The notes under the pieces are model-generated. The model searched no databases. It saw nothing but the letters and a program-made list of their open reading frames with translations, and was not told the origin of the DNA. A program made the translations under genes and the position numbers. From Mycoplasma sp. CAG:776 (GTDB lineage Bacteria; Bacillota_I; Bacilli_A; RF39; UBA660), in assembly GCA_000438195.1 (NCBI GenBank), contig FR903076.1, positions 37,754-101,753 on the forward strand: a stretch of DNA of 64,000 nucleotides. The letters run 5' to 3'. The stretch's first letter is position 1; each line of letters opens with the position of its first letter. Positions 8,011 to 17,678 of the stretch are shown here, in pieces.

Positions 8011-9297
8011 TTAAATTTCATACGGTGTTGAAGAGGTACCATTTCCTGATTTTGCAGTTACATCAGCCGACAGATTAATTACTGGGCGCACACCGCCACT
8101 AGTCCAATCCACATACGCATGGCTGAGGTTGCCATTCGAATGCACATAGAACACGTGAGCACTACCGTTAGAACCAAAGTAAGACGGAGACATGGTCCAA
8201 TAGTTTTGTCCTGTATATAAATAATAACTACTATTACTTGTTCCCCATACTCCCCCAGCCATAGAAACTTCATCGGCTGTAATGAGTCCTACTGGGTTTG
8301 TTAACGCTTTGTTTCCTTTACTACTTGATGAGGTTGTATACAAATCACTGCTATTACTACACTTTAATGTTGGTGCTTTATTATCTATCAGTCTTCCATA
8401 TGCCGCATAGTAAAGAGTTGAACCTGTACTACTCCATGAACCACTCTTTAAATCTCTATCTCCGCAGAATCCTGCTTCTTTACTGATCTTATCTGCATAA
8501 CTCGCTAGATTACTACTATACCAACTATCTAATACTCCTTTGATTGAACTATTTGTTGTATTTCCATGTTGTTGACTACTCGTGTACATATATCCGACAT
8601 ATTCACTCCTGTTATAACTTGAATTAAATGCTTGGGAACTATTGATCAGCGTACTATCTCCTGTTGTCGCTGTACTTGTTCCGTTATAGATTAGCCTTAT
8701 ACTTCCATCTCCATTAATCCGGATGATTCGCCAATAATATCCCGCAAATTTTAACCAGTTATTTGTTACTGCCCCTCTAAAGTAGTAACTATCTCCCCAA
8801 TCGTCTTGAGTCTTGTATACTCCTTCATCTGTTGTTGCTGTATTTGCAAAGTTTGGTGTCCCACTATTGATTTGATTATCTCTTTTAATGGCATCTGCTA
8901 ATAATATTTTTTGTTCATTAAAATATAAATAACATTTTGTTCCTTTAGAAGTCATTGGAGCAATTGTTAAGTTTTTGGTGTTCATATCATAAGTGATCGT
9001 CATATCTTGTTTTTCATCACCTATTTTACAATAGCTTTTCTCACTATTAAATGTATATCCTGATTCTGGTATTTGATCTACCTTTGTATAGTCATTGCCA
9101 TCTTCAATATAAACGCCAATTAGATTTAAGTCTGATAATTCATAATTGATTGTTCCATTCACTAATGGTATTGATTGGGTAGTACGATATTTGGCTCTTG
9201 TAAAATTTAGTACTACGGCACTAATAATTCCTACTATAATTACTCCTATGATAATATTTCTTTTTAAATGGCTTTTCTTTAAAGTTTGAAACTCCAT
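8011..9297 (-). CDS. Membrane-anchored surface protein with C-terminal variable cassette (paralogue A)
   Basis: A 428-residue protein. A basic N-terminus and one membrane span (about residues 13-30) are followed by a conserved AKYRTTQSIPLVNGTINYE segment, a Ser/Thr/Asn-rich middle, and a C-terminal domain with tandem aromatic motifs (NNWLKFAGYYWRIIRING, GSIRLIYNGTS, KEAGFCGDR, GLITADEV, YWTMSP, GVRPVINL). The domain resembles the C-type-lectin-like/DUF6273 and Fibrobacter-type paralogous domains; that is recognition, not proof. Intact paralogue C lies at 46651-47949 and broken B at 17677-18979. Between YWTMSP and GVRPVINL (8095-8188) the three copies differ almost only at codons lying between fixed positions, and this stretch is GC-richer than its surroundings. 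Probably cell-surface adhesion or receptor function (inference). Confidence 0.72.
   Translation of the reverse strand: MEFQTLKKSHLKRNIIIGVIIVGIISAVVLNFTRAKYRTTQSIPLVNGTINYELSDLNLIGVYIEDGNDYTKVDQIPESGYTFNSEKSYCKIGDEKQDMTITYDMNTKNLTIAPMTSKGTKCYLYFNEQKILLADAIKRDNQINSGTPNFANTATTDEGVYKTQDDWGDSYYFRGAVTNNWLKFAGYYWRIIRINGDGSIRLIYNGTSTATTGDSTLINSSQAFNSSYNRSEYVGYMYTSSQQHGNTTNSSIKGVLDSWYSSNLASYADKISKEAGFCGDRDLKSGSWSSTGSTLYYAAYGRLIDNKAPTLKCSNSSDLYTTSSSSKGNKALTNPVGLITADEVSMAGGVWGTSNSSYYLYTGQNYWTMSPSYFGSNGSAHVFYVHSNGNLSHAYVDWTSGGVRPVINLSADVTAKSGNGTSSTPYEI
8074..8202 (-). other. Variable cassette of paralogue A
   Basis: It is bounded by TATTGGACCATGTC (complement of 8189-8202) and by GGTGTGCGCCCAGTAATTAA (ending near 8074 on the complement), both identical in copy C at 47767-47886. 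The 94 bases between them are a mosaic of fixed codons (GTG TTC TAT GTG; TCG AAT GGC; CTC AGC) and fully different codons. The equivalent spans are 100 bases in B and 85 in C. Confidence 0.6.
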
Positions 9298-9753
9298 ATT
9301 TTCTCCTCTTTTCTCATGAATGGTAACATACTTTTAAATGAATTACATGGTATTCGACAAAGGTTATCAAAACTTCTCAAAAATTCTCATGTATTATATA
9401 TTGTATTATTATGTGTTATATTTCTAATATACATTATTATTGAGGATTAGTCAATTATAATATTACTATTATTGTACTTTTTAAAAAAAGATAGAATTTT
9501 ATTGATTCTATTAATTTGATAGATGAAAATGATAGAAATTGTTTAATGAAAGGTATTGATTTCGTTAATAAAAGTAAACAATTTGGTGATTTGACTTCCT
9601 TCTTTCTTTTCTATATAGTGATCTTAGAAAGGAAAAATAACTTATTACTTAGAAGATTTGAGAAAGGGTTAATTAAACATTTTCTTAGAATAAATTTTCT
9701 AATGTTGTATGATTTGAAAATGTAAATATTAATTTTGAATGGAGAGATTTTAG
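9298..9753. other. Intergenic region upstream of gene A
   Basis: This holds the promoter region of gene A (its RBS is AGAGGAG just before the ATG at 9297), one exact TTGTCGAA Spo0A-box match on the minus strand (9353-9360), and a minus-strand terminator-like hairpin (9483-9511: ATAGAAT / ATTCTAT followed by T7). A 69-codon open frame at 9516-9725 has no recognisable product and is not called. Confidence 0.4.
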
Positions 9754-10668
9754 AATGAAATTATTATTTTTGAAAATCAAGGAGTTAAATTAGAGGTAAA
9801 TGTACAGGATGGTACAGTATGGCTAAATCAACAGGAATTAGCTAAATTATTTGATAGAGATATTAAAACAATTGGTAAGCATATTAATAATGCTTTAAAT
9901 GAAGAACTAAAAGATATTCCAACTATCGCAAAATTTGCGACAGTTCAAAAAGAAGGATTAAGAGAAGTAACTAGAAATGTGGAATATTATAATTTAGATA
10001 TGATATTATGTGTTGGTATTATCTTTAGAAGATGGGCAAATAATGTTTTAAAAGAGTATATGATTAAAGGATATACTATTAATGAAAAAAGGTTGGAAAG
10101 TTTAGAGAAAACAGTTAAATTGATAGAAATTGCAAATAGAATAGATGAAAGATTAGAAAATAGTGATGCCAAAGAAATATTAAAAGTAATAGGGACTTAT
10201 TCTAGGGCTTTAGATTTATTAGATAATTATGACCATAAAGTGTTATCTAAACCTAAAGGAAATAGTAGTAATAATAAAATTAAATATGAAGATTGTCTAC
10301 ATATTATTAATGAATTAAAATTTAATTCGGAAAGTAAATTATTTGCTTTAGAAAGAAATAAGGGATTAGAAGGGATAATAGGAAATATCTATCAAACTTT
10401 TGATGGTCGGTATGTATATGAAAGTATTGAGGAAAAAGCTGCAAATTTCCTATATATGATTGTTAAAAAGCATGTGTTTATTGATGGTAATAAGAGGATT
10501 GCTGCTACTTTGTTTATTTATTTTTTAAATTTTTATCATATTTTGTATAAAGATAATAAACAAGTTATTGATAATAATACTTTAGTAGCATTGACCTTAC
10601 TTATAGCTGAATTGAATCCTAAAGAAAAAGAAAATATTATTGAATTAGTTATGAATTTTTTGAATTAA
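9754..10668 (+). pseudogene. Decayed RhuM-type protein with Doc/Fic domain
   Basis: Frame 9754-10668 encodes a protein starting NEIIIFENQGVKLEVNVQDG, the usual beginning of RhuM-family proteins, but no start codon is left in that frame: TAG precedes it directly, and the only nearby ATG (9755) is in another frame and stops after 12 codons. A short deletion of the start is likely. The DNA-binding-like region reads VEYYNLDMILCVGIIFRRWANN, about seven residues shorter than family members, which have YRVNSK-type residues there. The C-terminal half has a Doc-type HVFIDGNKR motif (bases about 10469-10497), so the family activity would be phosphate or AMP transfer to a target. A truncated product from GTG 9979 is possible. 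A RhuM paralogue without Doc lies at 38247. Confidence 0.65.
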
Positions 10669-10686
10669 TGGATTGAGAATAAAAAA

Positions 10687-10711
10687 GCTTTATGTTTCAA
10701 TGAACATAAAG
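10687..10711 (-). terminator. Terminator of prfA-prmC
   Basis: GCTTTATGTT / AACATAAAGC is a perfect 10-bp stem with T-run on the minus strand, overlapping the prmC stop. Confidence 0.8.
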
Positions 10712-11415
10712 CGATTAAAGTTGTTGTAATCTTTTTCAATAATTATATTAGCTTTGGGATAAGTATCTAAAGCTATTTTTTTTATTTCATCTCCTAGAGT
10801 TGCTCCTATTTCAAAAATAATTATTCCATTTTTATTTAATACATTTGGAGATATTTCGATTATTTTTTTATAGAATTCCAAACCATTATCTTTTGCATAT
10901 AAAGCAATAGATGGTTCATATTTTGTTTCGGGAGAAGTATATTCATTTTCTTTTATATAGGGAGGATTTGATATAATAAAATCATATTTTCCTTCTATTT
11001 CTTCAGTTAAAATATCTTTTTTAAAAAAGAAAATATTTGTATTATTTTTTTGGGCATTCTCTTGAGCTATTTTTAAAGCTAGATTGCTAATATCGCAGGC
11101 ATCTATTTTTATGTTCAAGTTCTTTTTTAAAGCAATTGCTATTGCTCCACTTCCCGTACATAAGTCGATTCCAGTTTTTAAATTTTTAGTTTTTAATAGT
11201 TTAATTGTTTTTTCAACTAAATATTCTGTTTCATATCTAGGAATTAGGACATTCTCATTAACCTTGATCTTACAATTATAGAAATCTACATGTCCAATTA
11301 AATATTGAATTGGATAACCTTCCTCTAATTTTTTTTGAGCTTCTTCTAAATTTCCTTGATAATTTTCTTTTAAAGCTTTTAATTCAGCTAAACCAATTTT
11401 ATTCAAATGATTCAC
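10690..11415 (-). CDS. prmC: Release factor glutamine methyltransferase PrmC
   Basis: A 241-residue SAM-dependent methyltransferase that N5-methylates the glutamine of the GGQ motif in release factors. It has VLIPRYETEYLV, motif I GIDLCTGSGAIAIAL and the diagnostic FIISNPPYIKE catalytic motif. Family members are about 280 residues; here the N-terminal helical domain is shortened by about 40. The nominal start is a GTG at 11415; a TTG at 11406 has better spacing from GGTGA. It overlaps the end of prfA, its substrate's gene, by 17 bases, so they form one operon. Confidence 0.93.
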   Translation of the reverse strand: MNHLNKIGLAELKALKENYQGNLEEAQKKLEEGYPIQYLIGHVDFYNCKIKVNENVLIPRYETEYLVEKTIKLLKTKNLKTGIDLCTGSGAIAIALKKNLNIKIDACDISNLALKIAQENAQKNNTNIFFFKKDILTEEIEGKYDFIISNPPYIKENEYTSPETKYEPSIALYAKDNGLEFYKKIIEISPNVLNKNGIIIFEIGATLGDEIKKIALDTYPKANIIIEKDYNNFNRFMFIET

Positions 11416-12463
11416 CAGCTAGTTTTAGGCGTAAATCTTCTGTTTGTAATGCTTCAATGATTGGTTCTAATTCTCCATCCATTACTCTATCAAGACTCAT
11501 AATAGAAAAGTTAATTCGATGATCTGTGACACGGTTTTGTGGATAGTTATATGTTCTTATTTTTTCGCTTCGATCTCCAGAACCAATTTTACTCTTTCTT
11601 TCTTTTCCTAATTCTTGTTCTTCTTTTTGTCTAATTTCATCTTGGATTTTAATTTTTAATAATTCCATTGCTCGATCACGATTGCGTAATTGACTACGTT
11701 CTGTTTGACAGGTTACAACTACACCTGTTGGAATATGCGTAAGTCTAACTGCAGAATTTGCTGTATTAACAGATTGTCCACCAGCTCCACTAGAATGATA
11801 AACATCCATTTTGATATCACTTTCTTTGATATCAATATTTGCAGTTTCTACTTCTGGCATTACTAAAACAGTGGCAGTTGAAGTATGCACTCTTCCTTGA
11901 GTTTCAGTTACAGGTATTCTTTGAACTCGATGAGAACCACTTTCATATTTTAATTTTTTGTAAACATCTTCCCCTTTAATTAGTATTTCTACTTGGGAAT
12001 ATCCACCACTTGTTCCTTCAATCGCATGTAATTCTTCAATTTTCCAACCGTTTTTTTCAGCATAGTAAGAGTACATACGATATAAATCTCCAGCAAAAAT
12101 ATTTGCTTCATCTCCACCTGCTGCTCCTCTAATTTCCATAATGATATTTTTTCCATCATTTTCATCTTTGGGAACTAATAATATTTCTAATTCTTTGGTG
12201 ATTTTTTCTAATTTTTCTTTTAGTCTTTCTAATTCTTCTGCTGCTACTTCTCTTAATTCTTCATCTTTTATTAAGATTTTTGCATCTTCTATTTCGCTTA
12301 AAGTATTTTTATATTCTTCATATTTTTTTACTGTTTCTTCTAAATCACTAGATTCTTTAGATAATATTTTTATTTTATTGTAATCACTCATAATTTCTGG
12401 ATTTGTTAAATCATTTTGTAATTCATTATATTTATTTACTATTGCGTCTAGTCTTTCAAACAT
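11399..12463 (-). CDS. prfA: Peptide chain release factor 1
   Basis: A 354-residue class I release factor recognising UAG and UAA. The start MFERLDAIVNKYNELQ is supported by AAGGAAAG upstream. The GGQ loop is GAGGQSVNTANSAVR, and the PxT-type anticodon-like region is present. Along with prfB (44.5 kb) this shows that all three stop codons have a decoder, so the standard code is in use. Cotranscribed with prmC. Confidence 0.96.
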   Translation of the reverse strand: MFERLDAIVNKYNELQNDLTNPEIMSDYNKIKILSKESSDLEETVKKYEEYKNTLSEIEDAKILIKDEELREVAAEELERLKEKLEKITKELEILLVPKDENDGKNIIMEIRGAAGGDEANIFAGDLYRMYSYYAEKNGWKIEELHAIEGTSGGYSQVEILIKGEDVYKKLKYESGSHRVQRIPVTETQGRVHTSTATVLVMPEVETANIDIKESDIKMDVYHSSGAGGQSVNTANSAVRLTHIPTGVVVTCQTERSQLRNRDRAMELLKIKIQDEIRQKEEQELGKERKSKIGSGDRSEKIRTYNYPQNRVTDHRINFSIMSLDRVMDGELEPIIEALQTEDLRLKLAGESFE

Positions 12464-12517
12464 TGAAATCTTTCCTTTCTTTCCTATTATATCAATAAAT
12501 AAAGAGAAAAACAAACA

Positions 12518-12961
12518 TTAACTGTTTGCTTCGTCATCATCTACATCAATTACTACTAAGTCTTCTAAATCATCATCTGGTAAATCGTCATCTGTTTCAG
12601 TATCATAGAAGATATCTTTTTCTGTATTGTCTTCTATATCATCTTCACTTATCTCGTCGCTTTCGCTTATCAGTGAGTCTTCATCATCTTCATCATCGAT
12701 TACTACTTTAGGATTGTGAAGTTCTTTTAAATCCCAATATCCATCTTCTAACATAATAAATCTTTTGTCTGTTGTTAAAAGCTCGAAGAAGTCTGCTATT
12801 TTTTCTTCAAAAATATTTTCTGATAATTCTAAAGAATTACATACTTTTTTAAATAACTCATTAATTTTCATTTTCTTTTTTTCTTCATTTAAAATTATGT
12901 AAGCAATATCATCATAATTCATGGTTTCAAGTTCTTCTTTTGGTATATCTTTTAATTTCAT
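12518..12961 (-). CDS. rpoE: RNA polymerase delta subunit
   Basis: A 147-residue protein. The N-terminal folded HARE-HTH-type domain (KLKDIPKEELETMNYDDIAYIIL to about residue 85) is followed by an almost wholly acidic tail of Asp/Glu/Ser, as in Firmicutes RpoE. The delta subunit speeds release of nucleic acid from RNA polymerase and tunes promoter selection. AAGGAGAT supports the start at 12961. Order ywiB, argS, rpoE (minus strand) matches Bacillus. Confidence 0.93.
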   Translation of the reverse strand: MKLKDIPKEELETMNYDDIAYIILNEEKKKMKINELFKKVCNSLELSENIFEEKIADFFELLTTDKRFIMLEDGYWDLKELHNPKVVIDDEDDEDSLISESDEISEDDIEDNTEKDIFYDTETDDDLPDDDLEDLVVIDVDDDEANS

Positions 12962-13062
12962 AAATATCTCCTTCATTCGTAAACATTATATGACTTATAT
13001 CATTATTTGTGATTAAGTCCTTGTAATTGTAATATGGATTATATTATTTGTCAATTCTTAAT

Positions 13063-14808
13063 TTACATTTTTTCAGGAATATTTATACCTAATATTTTTA
13101 ATAAGTATTGATTGTTATCAAAAATTAGTTTTGTGAGTGCTAACCATGATGTTTTTACTTGTTCATTTTCTTCCGTTAATACTTTATTTTCAGCGTAAAA
13201 GTTATTATATAAATTGGTTATTTTATATAAATATTCACAGATTTCATTTAATGAACGATTTTCAAAACTTCTTTTAATTATTCTTTTTAAATCTAACATA
13301 GCTAAGATTATTTTTCTTTCGGTTTCTGTTGATAGTTTTTCAATATTTTTGTAGTTAATTTTTGCTTCTTTCGCTTTTTTTAATAATGAATTCATTCTAA
13401 CGCAGGAATATAATAAGTATGTTCCTGTTTTACCATTCAAATCAGTAAATTTTTCAATGTCAAAATTATAATCTGTGGTTCTAAATGGTAGTAAATCAGC
13501 ATATTTTATGGCTGCTACAGCAATAGTTTTGGCTAATTCATCTCTATTTTCTGTAATATTTTCCATTATTCTTTTTTCACAAGTTTTTGCAACACTATCC
13601 AGTAAATTTGCTAAAGGCATTACTCCGCCATCTCTTGTTTTAAATGGCTTTCCGTCTGGGCCATTCATGGTGCCAAAGCCATTAAATTCTAATTTTATAT
13701 CTTTTACTATTCCACTTTTATAAGCTGCTCTAAAAACTTGGGTGAAATGTAAATCTTGACGTTTGTCTACTATATACCATATTTCATCGAAATTAAATTT
13801 TTTAACTCGTTCCCAAATAGCTGCTAAATCTGTTGCTTCGTATGAAACGGCACCATTACTTTTTACTAAAATTAGAGGTGGCATATCTATTTTATCTTGT
13901 TCTTCTTTTATCTCAATTACTTCTGCACCTTCACTTTTGGTGATTATATCCTGATTATATAAATATTCAAAAAGTTCATTCATGTATTCAAAATTATCAG
14001 ATTCGCCTTCCCATAAGTTAAAATCTATGTTTAATTCTTTATAGAGTCTCTTTACTTCATTTACACTTACTTCAACAATTTTTTTCCATAAAGCATAATA
14101 TCCTTTATGTTTATTTTGAAGTTCTAAATTGATTTTTCTTGCCTCTTCCATAATTAAATCATTTTCTTTCGCTTTTGTTGTTGCTGTTGGATATAGTTCA
14201 ATTAAGTCATCATTTGTTAAATTAAAATCAACTTCTTCACCAGCATAATCTTCTTTGAAATAGGCTAATTCAGGATGTCTAGTTTTAATTTCTAATATAA
14301 CCATTCCCATGGGTCTACCCCAATCACCTAGATGAATATCACTAATTGTAGTTGCGCCAACACATTTACATAAATTATTTAATGCTTGGCCTATGTTGCC
14401 ACTTCTTAAATGACCGACATGAAGAACTTTAGCAACATTTGGTCCTCCATAATCTAAGAATATTGTTTTATTTATTCCTAGATTATAGTTTGAAGTCAGA
14501 TTTTCTAAAGAACTATTAGCAAAATCTATTAAAAATTCATCACTTAATTTAATGTTTATAAATCCTGGAGAGGCTACATTTACTTCTTTGAATTCAGTAA
14601 AATCTTTTATACTTTCAACAATTTTTTCTGCAATATTCATTGGATTATCGTGATATATTTTTGCAAGAGTCATGGCTCCATTGTATTGATAATCACTTAA
14701 ATCTGGTCTATTTGATGGATTTAATATTACTTCTTCAATGGAAAATCCAATTTGATTCATAGTACTTTTCATTTTATTCTCTAGATTATTTATAACATGG
14801 TTCATCAT
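13063..14808 (-). CDS. argS: Arginyl-tRNA synthetase
   Basis: A 581-residue class I synthetase. The N-terminal Add-1 domain is followed by the HIGH-type motif HVGHLRSGNIGQAL, the TSDIHLGDWG region and a KMSKS counterpart degenerate as PDGKPFKTRDGG. The C-terminal DALR anticodon-binding domain contains RMNSLLKKA and YLYKITNLYNNFY. The start overlaps the end of the upstream ywiB-like gene by 4 bases. Confidence 0.95.
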   Translation of the reverse strand: MMNHVINNLENKMKSTMNQIGFSIEEVILNPSNRPDLSDYQYNGAMTLAKIYHDNPMNIAEKIVESIKDFTEFKEVNVASPGFINIKLSDEFLIDFANSSLENLTSNYNLGINKTIFLDYGGPNVAKVLHVGHLRSGNIGQALNNLCKCVGATTISDIHLGDWGRPMGMVILEIKTRHPELAYFKEDYAGEEVDFNLTNDDLIELYPTATTKAKENDLIMEEARKINLELQNKHKGYYALWKKIVEVSVNEVKRLYKELNIDFNLWEGESDNFEYMNELFEYLYNQDIITKSEGAEVIEIKEEQDKIDMPPLILVKSNGAVSYEATDLAAIWERVKKFNFDEIWYIVDKRQDLHFTQVFRAAYKSGIVKDIKLEFNGFGTMNGPDGKPFKTRDGGVMPLANLLDSVAKTCEKRIMENITENRDELAKTIAVAAIKYADLLPFRTTDYNFDIEKFTDLNGKTGTYLLYSCVRMNSLLKKAKEAKINYKNIEKLSTETERKIILAMLDLKRIIKRSFENRSLNEICEYLYKITNLYNNFYAENKVLTEENEQVKTSWLALTKLIFDNNQYLLKILGINIPEKM

Positions 14809-15146
14809 AAATCACTCATTTCTATTTCTATTTTTAAAGATTTTTCTTGGCTTTCTAAAAGATATTCTATTATTATTTTGTTGTTTTCTTTTTGAAAATC
14901 CTGTTTATTTAAAGGAATTTCTAATTTATGATCTAGTTCTTTTAAAACTAATAAGGCTTTGTCTGGTCTAATTGTTAAAATACTTTCTAAGTTTTCTTTT
15001 TGGAATATATGATTATGTATATCTATTATAAAAGAATCTGTTTCATTTTCATAGGTTAATATATTATTCTTTAGTGTTCCTAGTAGATTTTCTTTAAATA
15101 ATAATATATCTTCTTCATATGTATTTATTGTAAGTTCTTTGTTCAT
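14805..15146 (-). CDS. ywiB: DUF1934 (YwiB-like) protein
   Basis: A 113-residue protein predicted to be mostly beta strand. Size, position directly before argS with a 4-base overlap, and the ywiB-argS-rpoE order identify the YwiB/DUF1934 family, a small calycin-like beta-barrel. The role is unknown. Sequence-level support is weak here because the family diverges fast. Confidence 0.65.
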   Translation of the reverse strand: MNKELTINTYEEDILLFKENLLGTLKNNILTYENETDSFIIDIHNHIFQKENLESILTIRPDKALLVLKELDHKLEIPLNKQDFQKENNKIIIEYLLESQEKSLKIEIEMSDL

Positions 15147-15197
15147 AAGATCACCAATTACTACTTCATTATACTAGAAAAGTTCCTAAAATACAAT

Positions 15198-15235
15198 AAA
15201 ACCACTAGATTTTTTATCTTATTAGTGGTGTTTTT
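15198..15235. terminator. Terminator hairpin
   Basis: ACCACTA / TAGTGGT with A-run before and T-run after. It overlaps the 3' end of the small broken gene on the minus strand. Confidence 0.55.
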
Positions 15236-15583
15236 CTTTTTTATAATTTATTGCTTCTAGAATTTCTCTTTGCTTTTGTAATATTTCTTTTAGAGATGAT
15301 TGACCTATTTTATAACATTGTGTTTTGCTAATACGGATAGCAATTAATAATCCGGAAAAAAATAAGTAGGTGTTATTAGAATTCCAAAGAATAGTATTGC
15401 TTGTTTTCAGAGGAATTTCTATGACAGGATTATAAGTTAATGTTTTGGCTTTTAAAGTATGATTTTCTAAGTACTTAATACTAATTTTTTTGAATTTTCA
15501 CTATCTATTATTTTTTCAATTATTCCTACTTTTACTTCTAGTTCTTGTGCTTCTTTAATATTGAATGCTTTTATTTTTATCAT
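15222..15583 (-). pseudogene. Small frameshifted gene, unknown function
   Basis: From ATG at 15583 (RBS AAGGAAGA) the frame reads MIKIKAFNIKEAQELEVKVG and stops after 39 codons at TAG. The -1/+1 neighbouring frame continues with KYLENHTLKAKTLTYNPVIE, ILWNSNNTYLFFSGLLIAIR and KEILQKQREILEAINYKK to the TAA at 15222-15224. The A-run near the junction (TCAAAAAAATTAG) suggests a one-base slip. The restored product would be about 120 residues. I do not recognise the family. Without a relative to compare, a sequencing slip remains possible. Confidence 0.5.
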
Positions 15584-15689
15584 AAGATCTTCCTTTATTA
15601 GTTGAATATTCTAGTACAAATTCTTAATTTTAACAAATTCATTTATAATTTTCTTTTTTTAAAACATAATAAAAATGGGTGAATACGAT

Positions 15690-17642
15690 ATGCGAGTATT
15701 ACGTTTCTTTTTTAAGATGGGTCTTTTTATGTTTATGTCCTTTATTGTTGTTATTATTGGTTTATATTTGTATGCGTATTTAAGCCCTAAATTGGAACTT
15801 AGAACAGCAGGACAATATTATATTTATGATACTAATGATGAGCTTGTGTATCAAGGTTCTAGTACAAGTGAATGGGTTAGTTTGGAAGATATTAATTATA
15901 ATTTAATAAATGCGGTTATTAGTGTAGAAGATAAAAATTTTTATCAGCATCATGGTTTTGATTATTTAAGAATTGCTAGAGCAATGTATTTGAATATTAA
16001 AAATGGAAAAATTACTCAGGGTGCTTCGACTATTTCTCAACAATATGTTAAAAATATTTTTTTAGATTTTAGTACTACTTGGAGTAGGAAAATAGAAGAG
16101 GCTTTTTTGACTTTGGAGTTAGAGGTGCATTATACAAAAGATGAAATACTAGAGGGTTATTTAAATACGATTAATTATGGTCAAGGTAATTTTGGTATTG
16201 GGAATGCTAGCAGATATTATTTTAATAAAGAACCAATTGATTTAACTCTTGAAGAAGCATTAATCTTAGCAGGTATCCCAAATAGTCCAGAAAATTATAA
16301 TCCTGTTGCTAATTATGATTTATCAATTGAAAGAGCTAAAATTGTAGGAAATGCAATGGTTGAAAATGGTTATTTATCTTTAGAAGAATTTGATTCTTTA
16401 TTTCAAGATAAAATTGAAATTTATGGGAAGTCTTCAGAAGAGAATTTAGATATGCTTATGTATTATCAAGATGCAGTTATTGAAGAATTAAAGAATATTA
16501 AAACAATACCAGAGGAGTTATTACAATCAGGTGGTATTAAAATATATACTTATTTGGATTTGGATGCTCAAAAGAATTTGGAAGAAAATATTCTTACTTA
16601 TTTAACTGATAGTGAACTTCAGTCTGCAAGTGTTGTGATTGATCCTAATACAGGTGGTGTTATTGCTTTATCTGGAGGAGTAAGTTATGCTAAAAGTCAA
16701 TATAATCGAGCTACACAAGCTAAAAGACAAGTAGGAAGTGCAATGAAACCCTTTTTATACTATGGTGCTTTGGAGGAAGGAATGACTTCAGCTTCTACTT
16801 TTAATAGTCAGTATACAACTTTTACTCTTAGTAATGGTAATGTTTATTCACCAAAGAATTATGGCTCTGTTTATGCAAATAAAGAGATAACGATGGCGGA
16901 GGCTATTGCTGTTTCAGATAATGTTTATGCGGTTAAAACTAATATGTTTTTAGGTGCTGATAAATTGGTTGATACTGCTAAAAAAGTGGGAATTGAAGCA
17001 GATTTAAGTGCAGTTGCATCTCTTGCGTTAGGTACTGGGGAAATGAGCGTGCTAGATTTAGCTCGTGGTTATACTACTTTTGCAACAGGTGGATATAAAC
17101 AGGATGTGGGTTTTATTAAAAAGGTTGAAGATAGTGAAGGCAATGTTTTATATGAAAAAGATGACACTAAAGATTTAGTGTTAAATATGAATTATAATTA
17201 TATTTTAACGGAAATGCTTACGGGAACTACTAATAGTCATTTTAAAGATTATGCAAATCCTACAGCTCTAACTATTGCTTCTAAATTATCTAGAAAATAT
17301 GCTATTAAAACCGGGACTACAGATACGGATTTTTGGATTGCAGGATATAATCCTGATGTAGTGATGGTTACTTGGGTTGGAATGGATGATAATAGTCCTT
17401 TAAGTGCTAGTGATTCTTATATTTCAAAAAATATCTGGGCAGATACTGTTGAAGATATATTAATTGATACTGAAGAACATTGGTATGAGACACCAGAAAA
17501 TGTAGTGGGAGTAGTATTAGACGCAGTAAGTGGTGTTCCGACGAATGATGTTTCAAAAGCAACCTTGTTTTACTTTGTTAAAGGTACTGAGGATATGATT
17601 AATACCGAGTATGTCTCGAAAGAAGAAGAATTGAAAGAATAA
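15690..17642 (+). CDS. Class A penicillin-binding protein (PBP1-type)
   Basis: A 650-residue bifunctional murein synthase. The start at 15690 is preferred because GGGTGA lies 8 bases upstream. There is a short cytoplasmic N-terminus and one membrane anchor (about residues 8-30). The GT51 glycosyltransferase domain has VEDKNFYQHHGFD, GASTISQQYVKN and the ILEGYLNTINYG helix. The transpeptidase domain has the active-site SxxK in GSAMKPFLY, the SDN triad in AVSDNVYA and KTG in AIKTGTTDTD. It polymerises and cross-links peptidoglycan. Monocistronic, with a bidirectional terminator. Confidence 0.93.
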   Translation: MRVLRFFFKMGLFMFMSFIVVIIGLYLYAYLSPKLELRTAGQYYIYDTNDELVYQGSSTSEWVSLEDINYNLINAVISVEDKNFYQHHGFDYLRIARAMYLNIKNGKITQGASTISQQYVKNIFLDFSTTWSRKIEEAFLTLELEVHYTKDEILEGYLNTINYGQGNFGIGNASRYYFNKEPIDLTLEEALILAGIPNSPENYNPVANYDLSIERAKIVGNAMVENGYLSLEEFDSLFQDKIEIYGKSSEENLDMLMYYQDAVIEELKNIKTIPEELLQSGGIKIYTYLDLDAQKNLEENILTYLTDSELQSASVVIDPNTGGVIALSGGVSYAKSQYNRATQAKRQVGSAMKPFLYYGALEEGMTSASTFNSQYTTFTLSNGNVYSPKNYGSVYANKEITMAEAIAVSDNVYAVKTNMFLGADKLVDTAKKVGIEADLSAVASLALGTGEMSVLDLARGYTTFATGGYKQDVGFIKKVEDSEGNVLYEKDDTKDLVLNMNYNYILTEMLTGTTNSHFKDYANPTALTIASKLSRKYAIKTGTTDTDFWIAGYNPDVVMVTWVGMDDNSPLSASDSYISKNIWADTVEDILIDTEEHWYETPENVVGVVLDAVSGVPTNDVSKATLFYFVKGTEDMINTEYVSKEEELKE

Positions 17643-17678
17643 AAAATGTTGGTAACTAATAAATTACTAACATTTTTT
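17641..17678. terminator. Bidirectional terminator after PBP1
   Basis: AAAAAATGTT-g-GTAA ... TTAC-t-AACATTTTTT gives a long stem with A/T runs on both sides, between the converging PBP gene and paralogue B. Confidence 0.8.

Noticed and set aside
8079..8486. Overlapping frames inside surface gene A (8079-8273 and 8298-8486)
   Set aside because: Shadows of the long gene, without RBS.
9516..9725. 69-codon open frame
   Set aside because: No RBS, no recognisable sequence, and composition is like the surrounding non-coding DNA.
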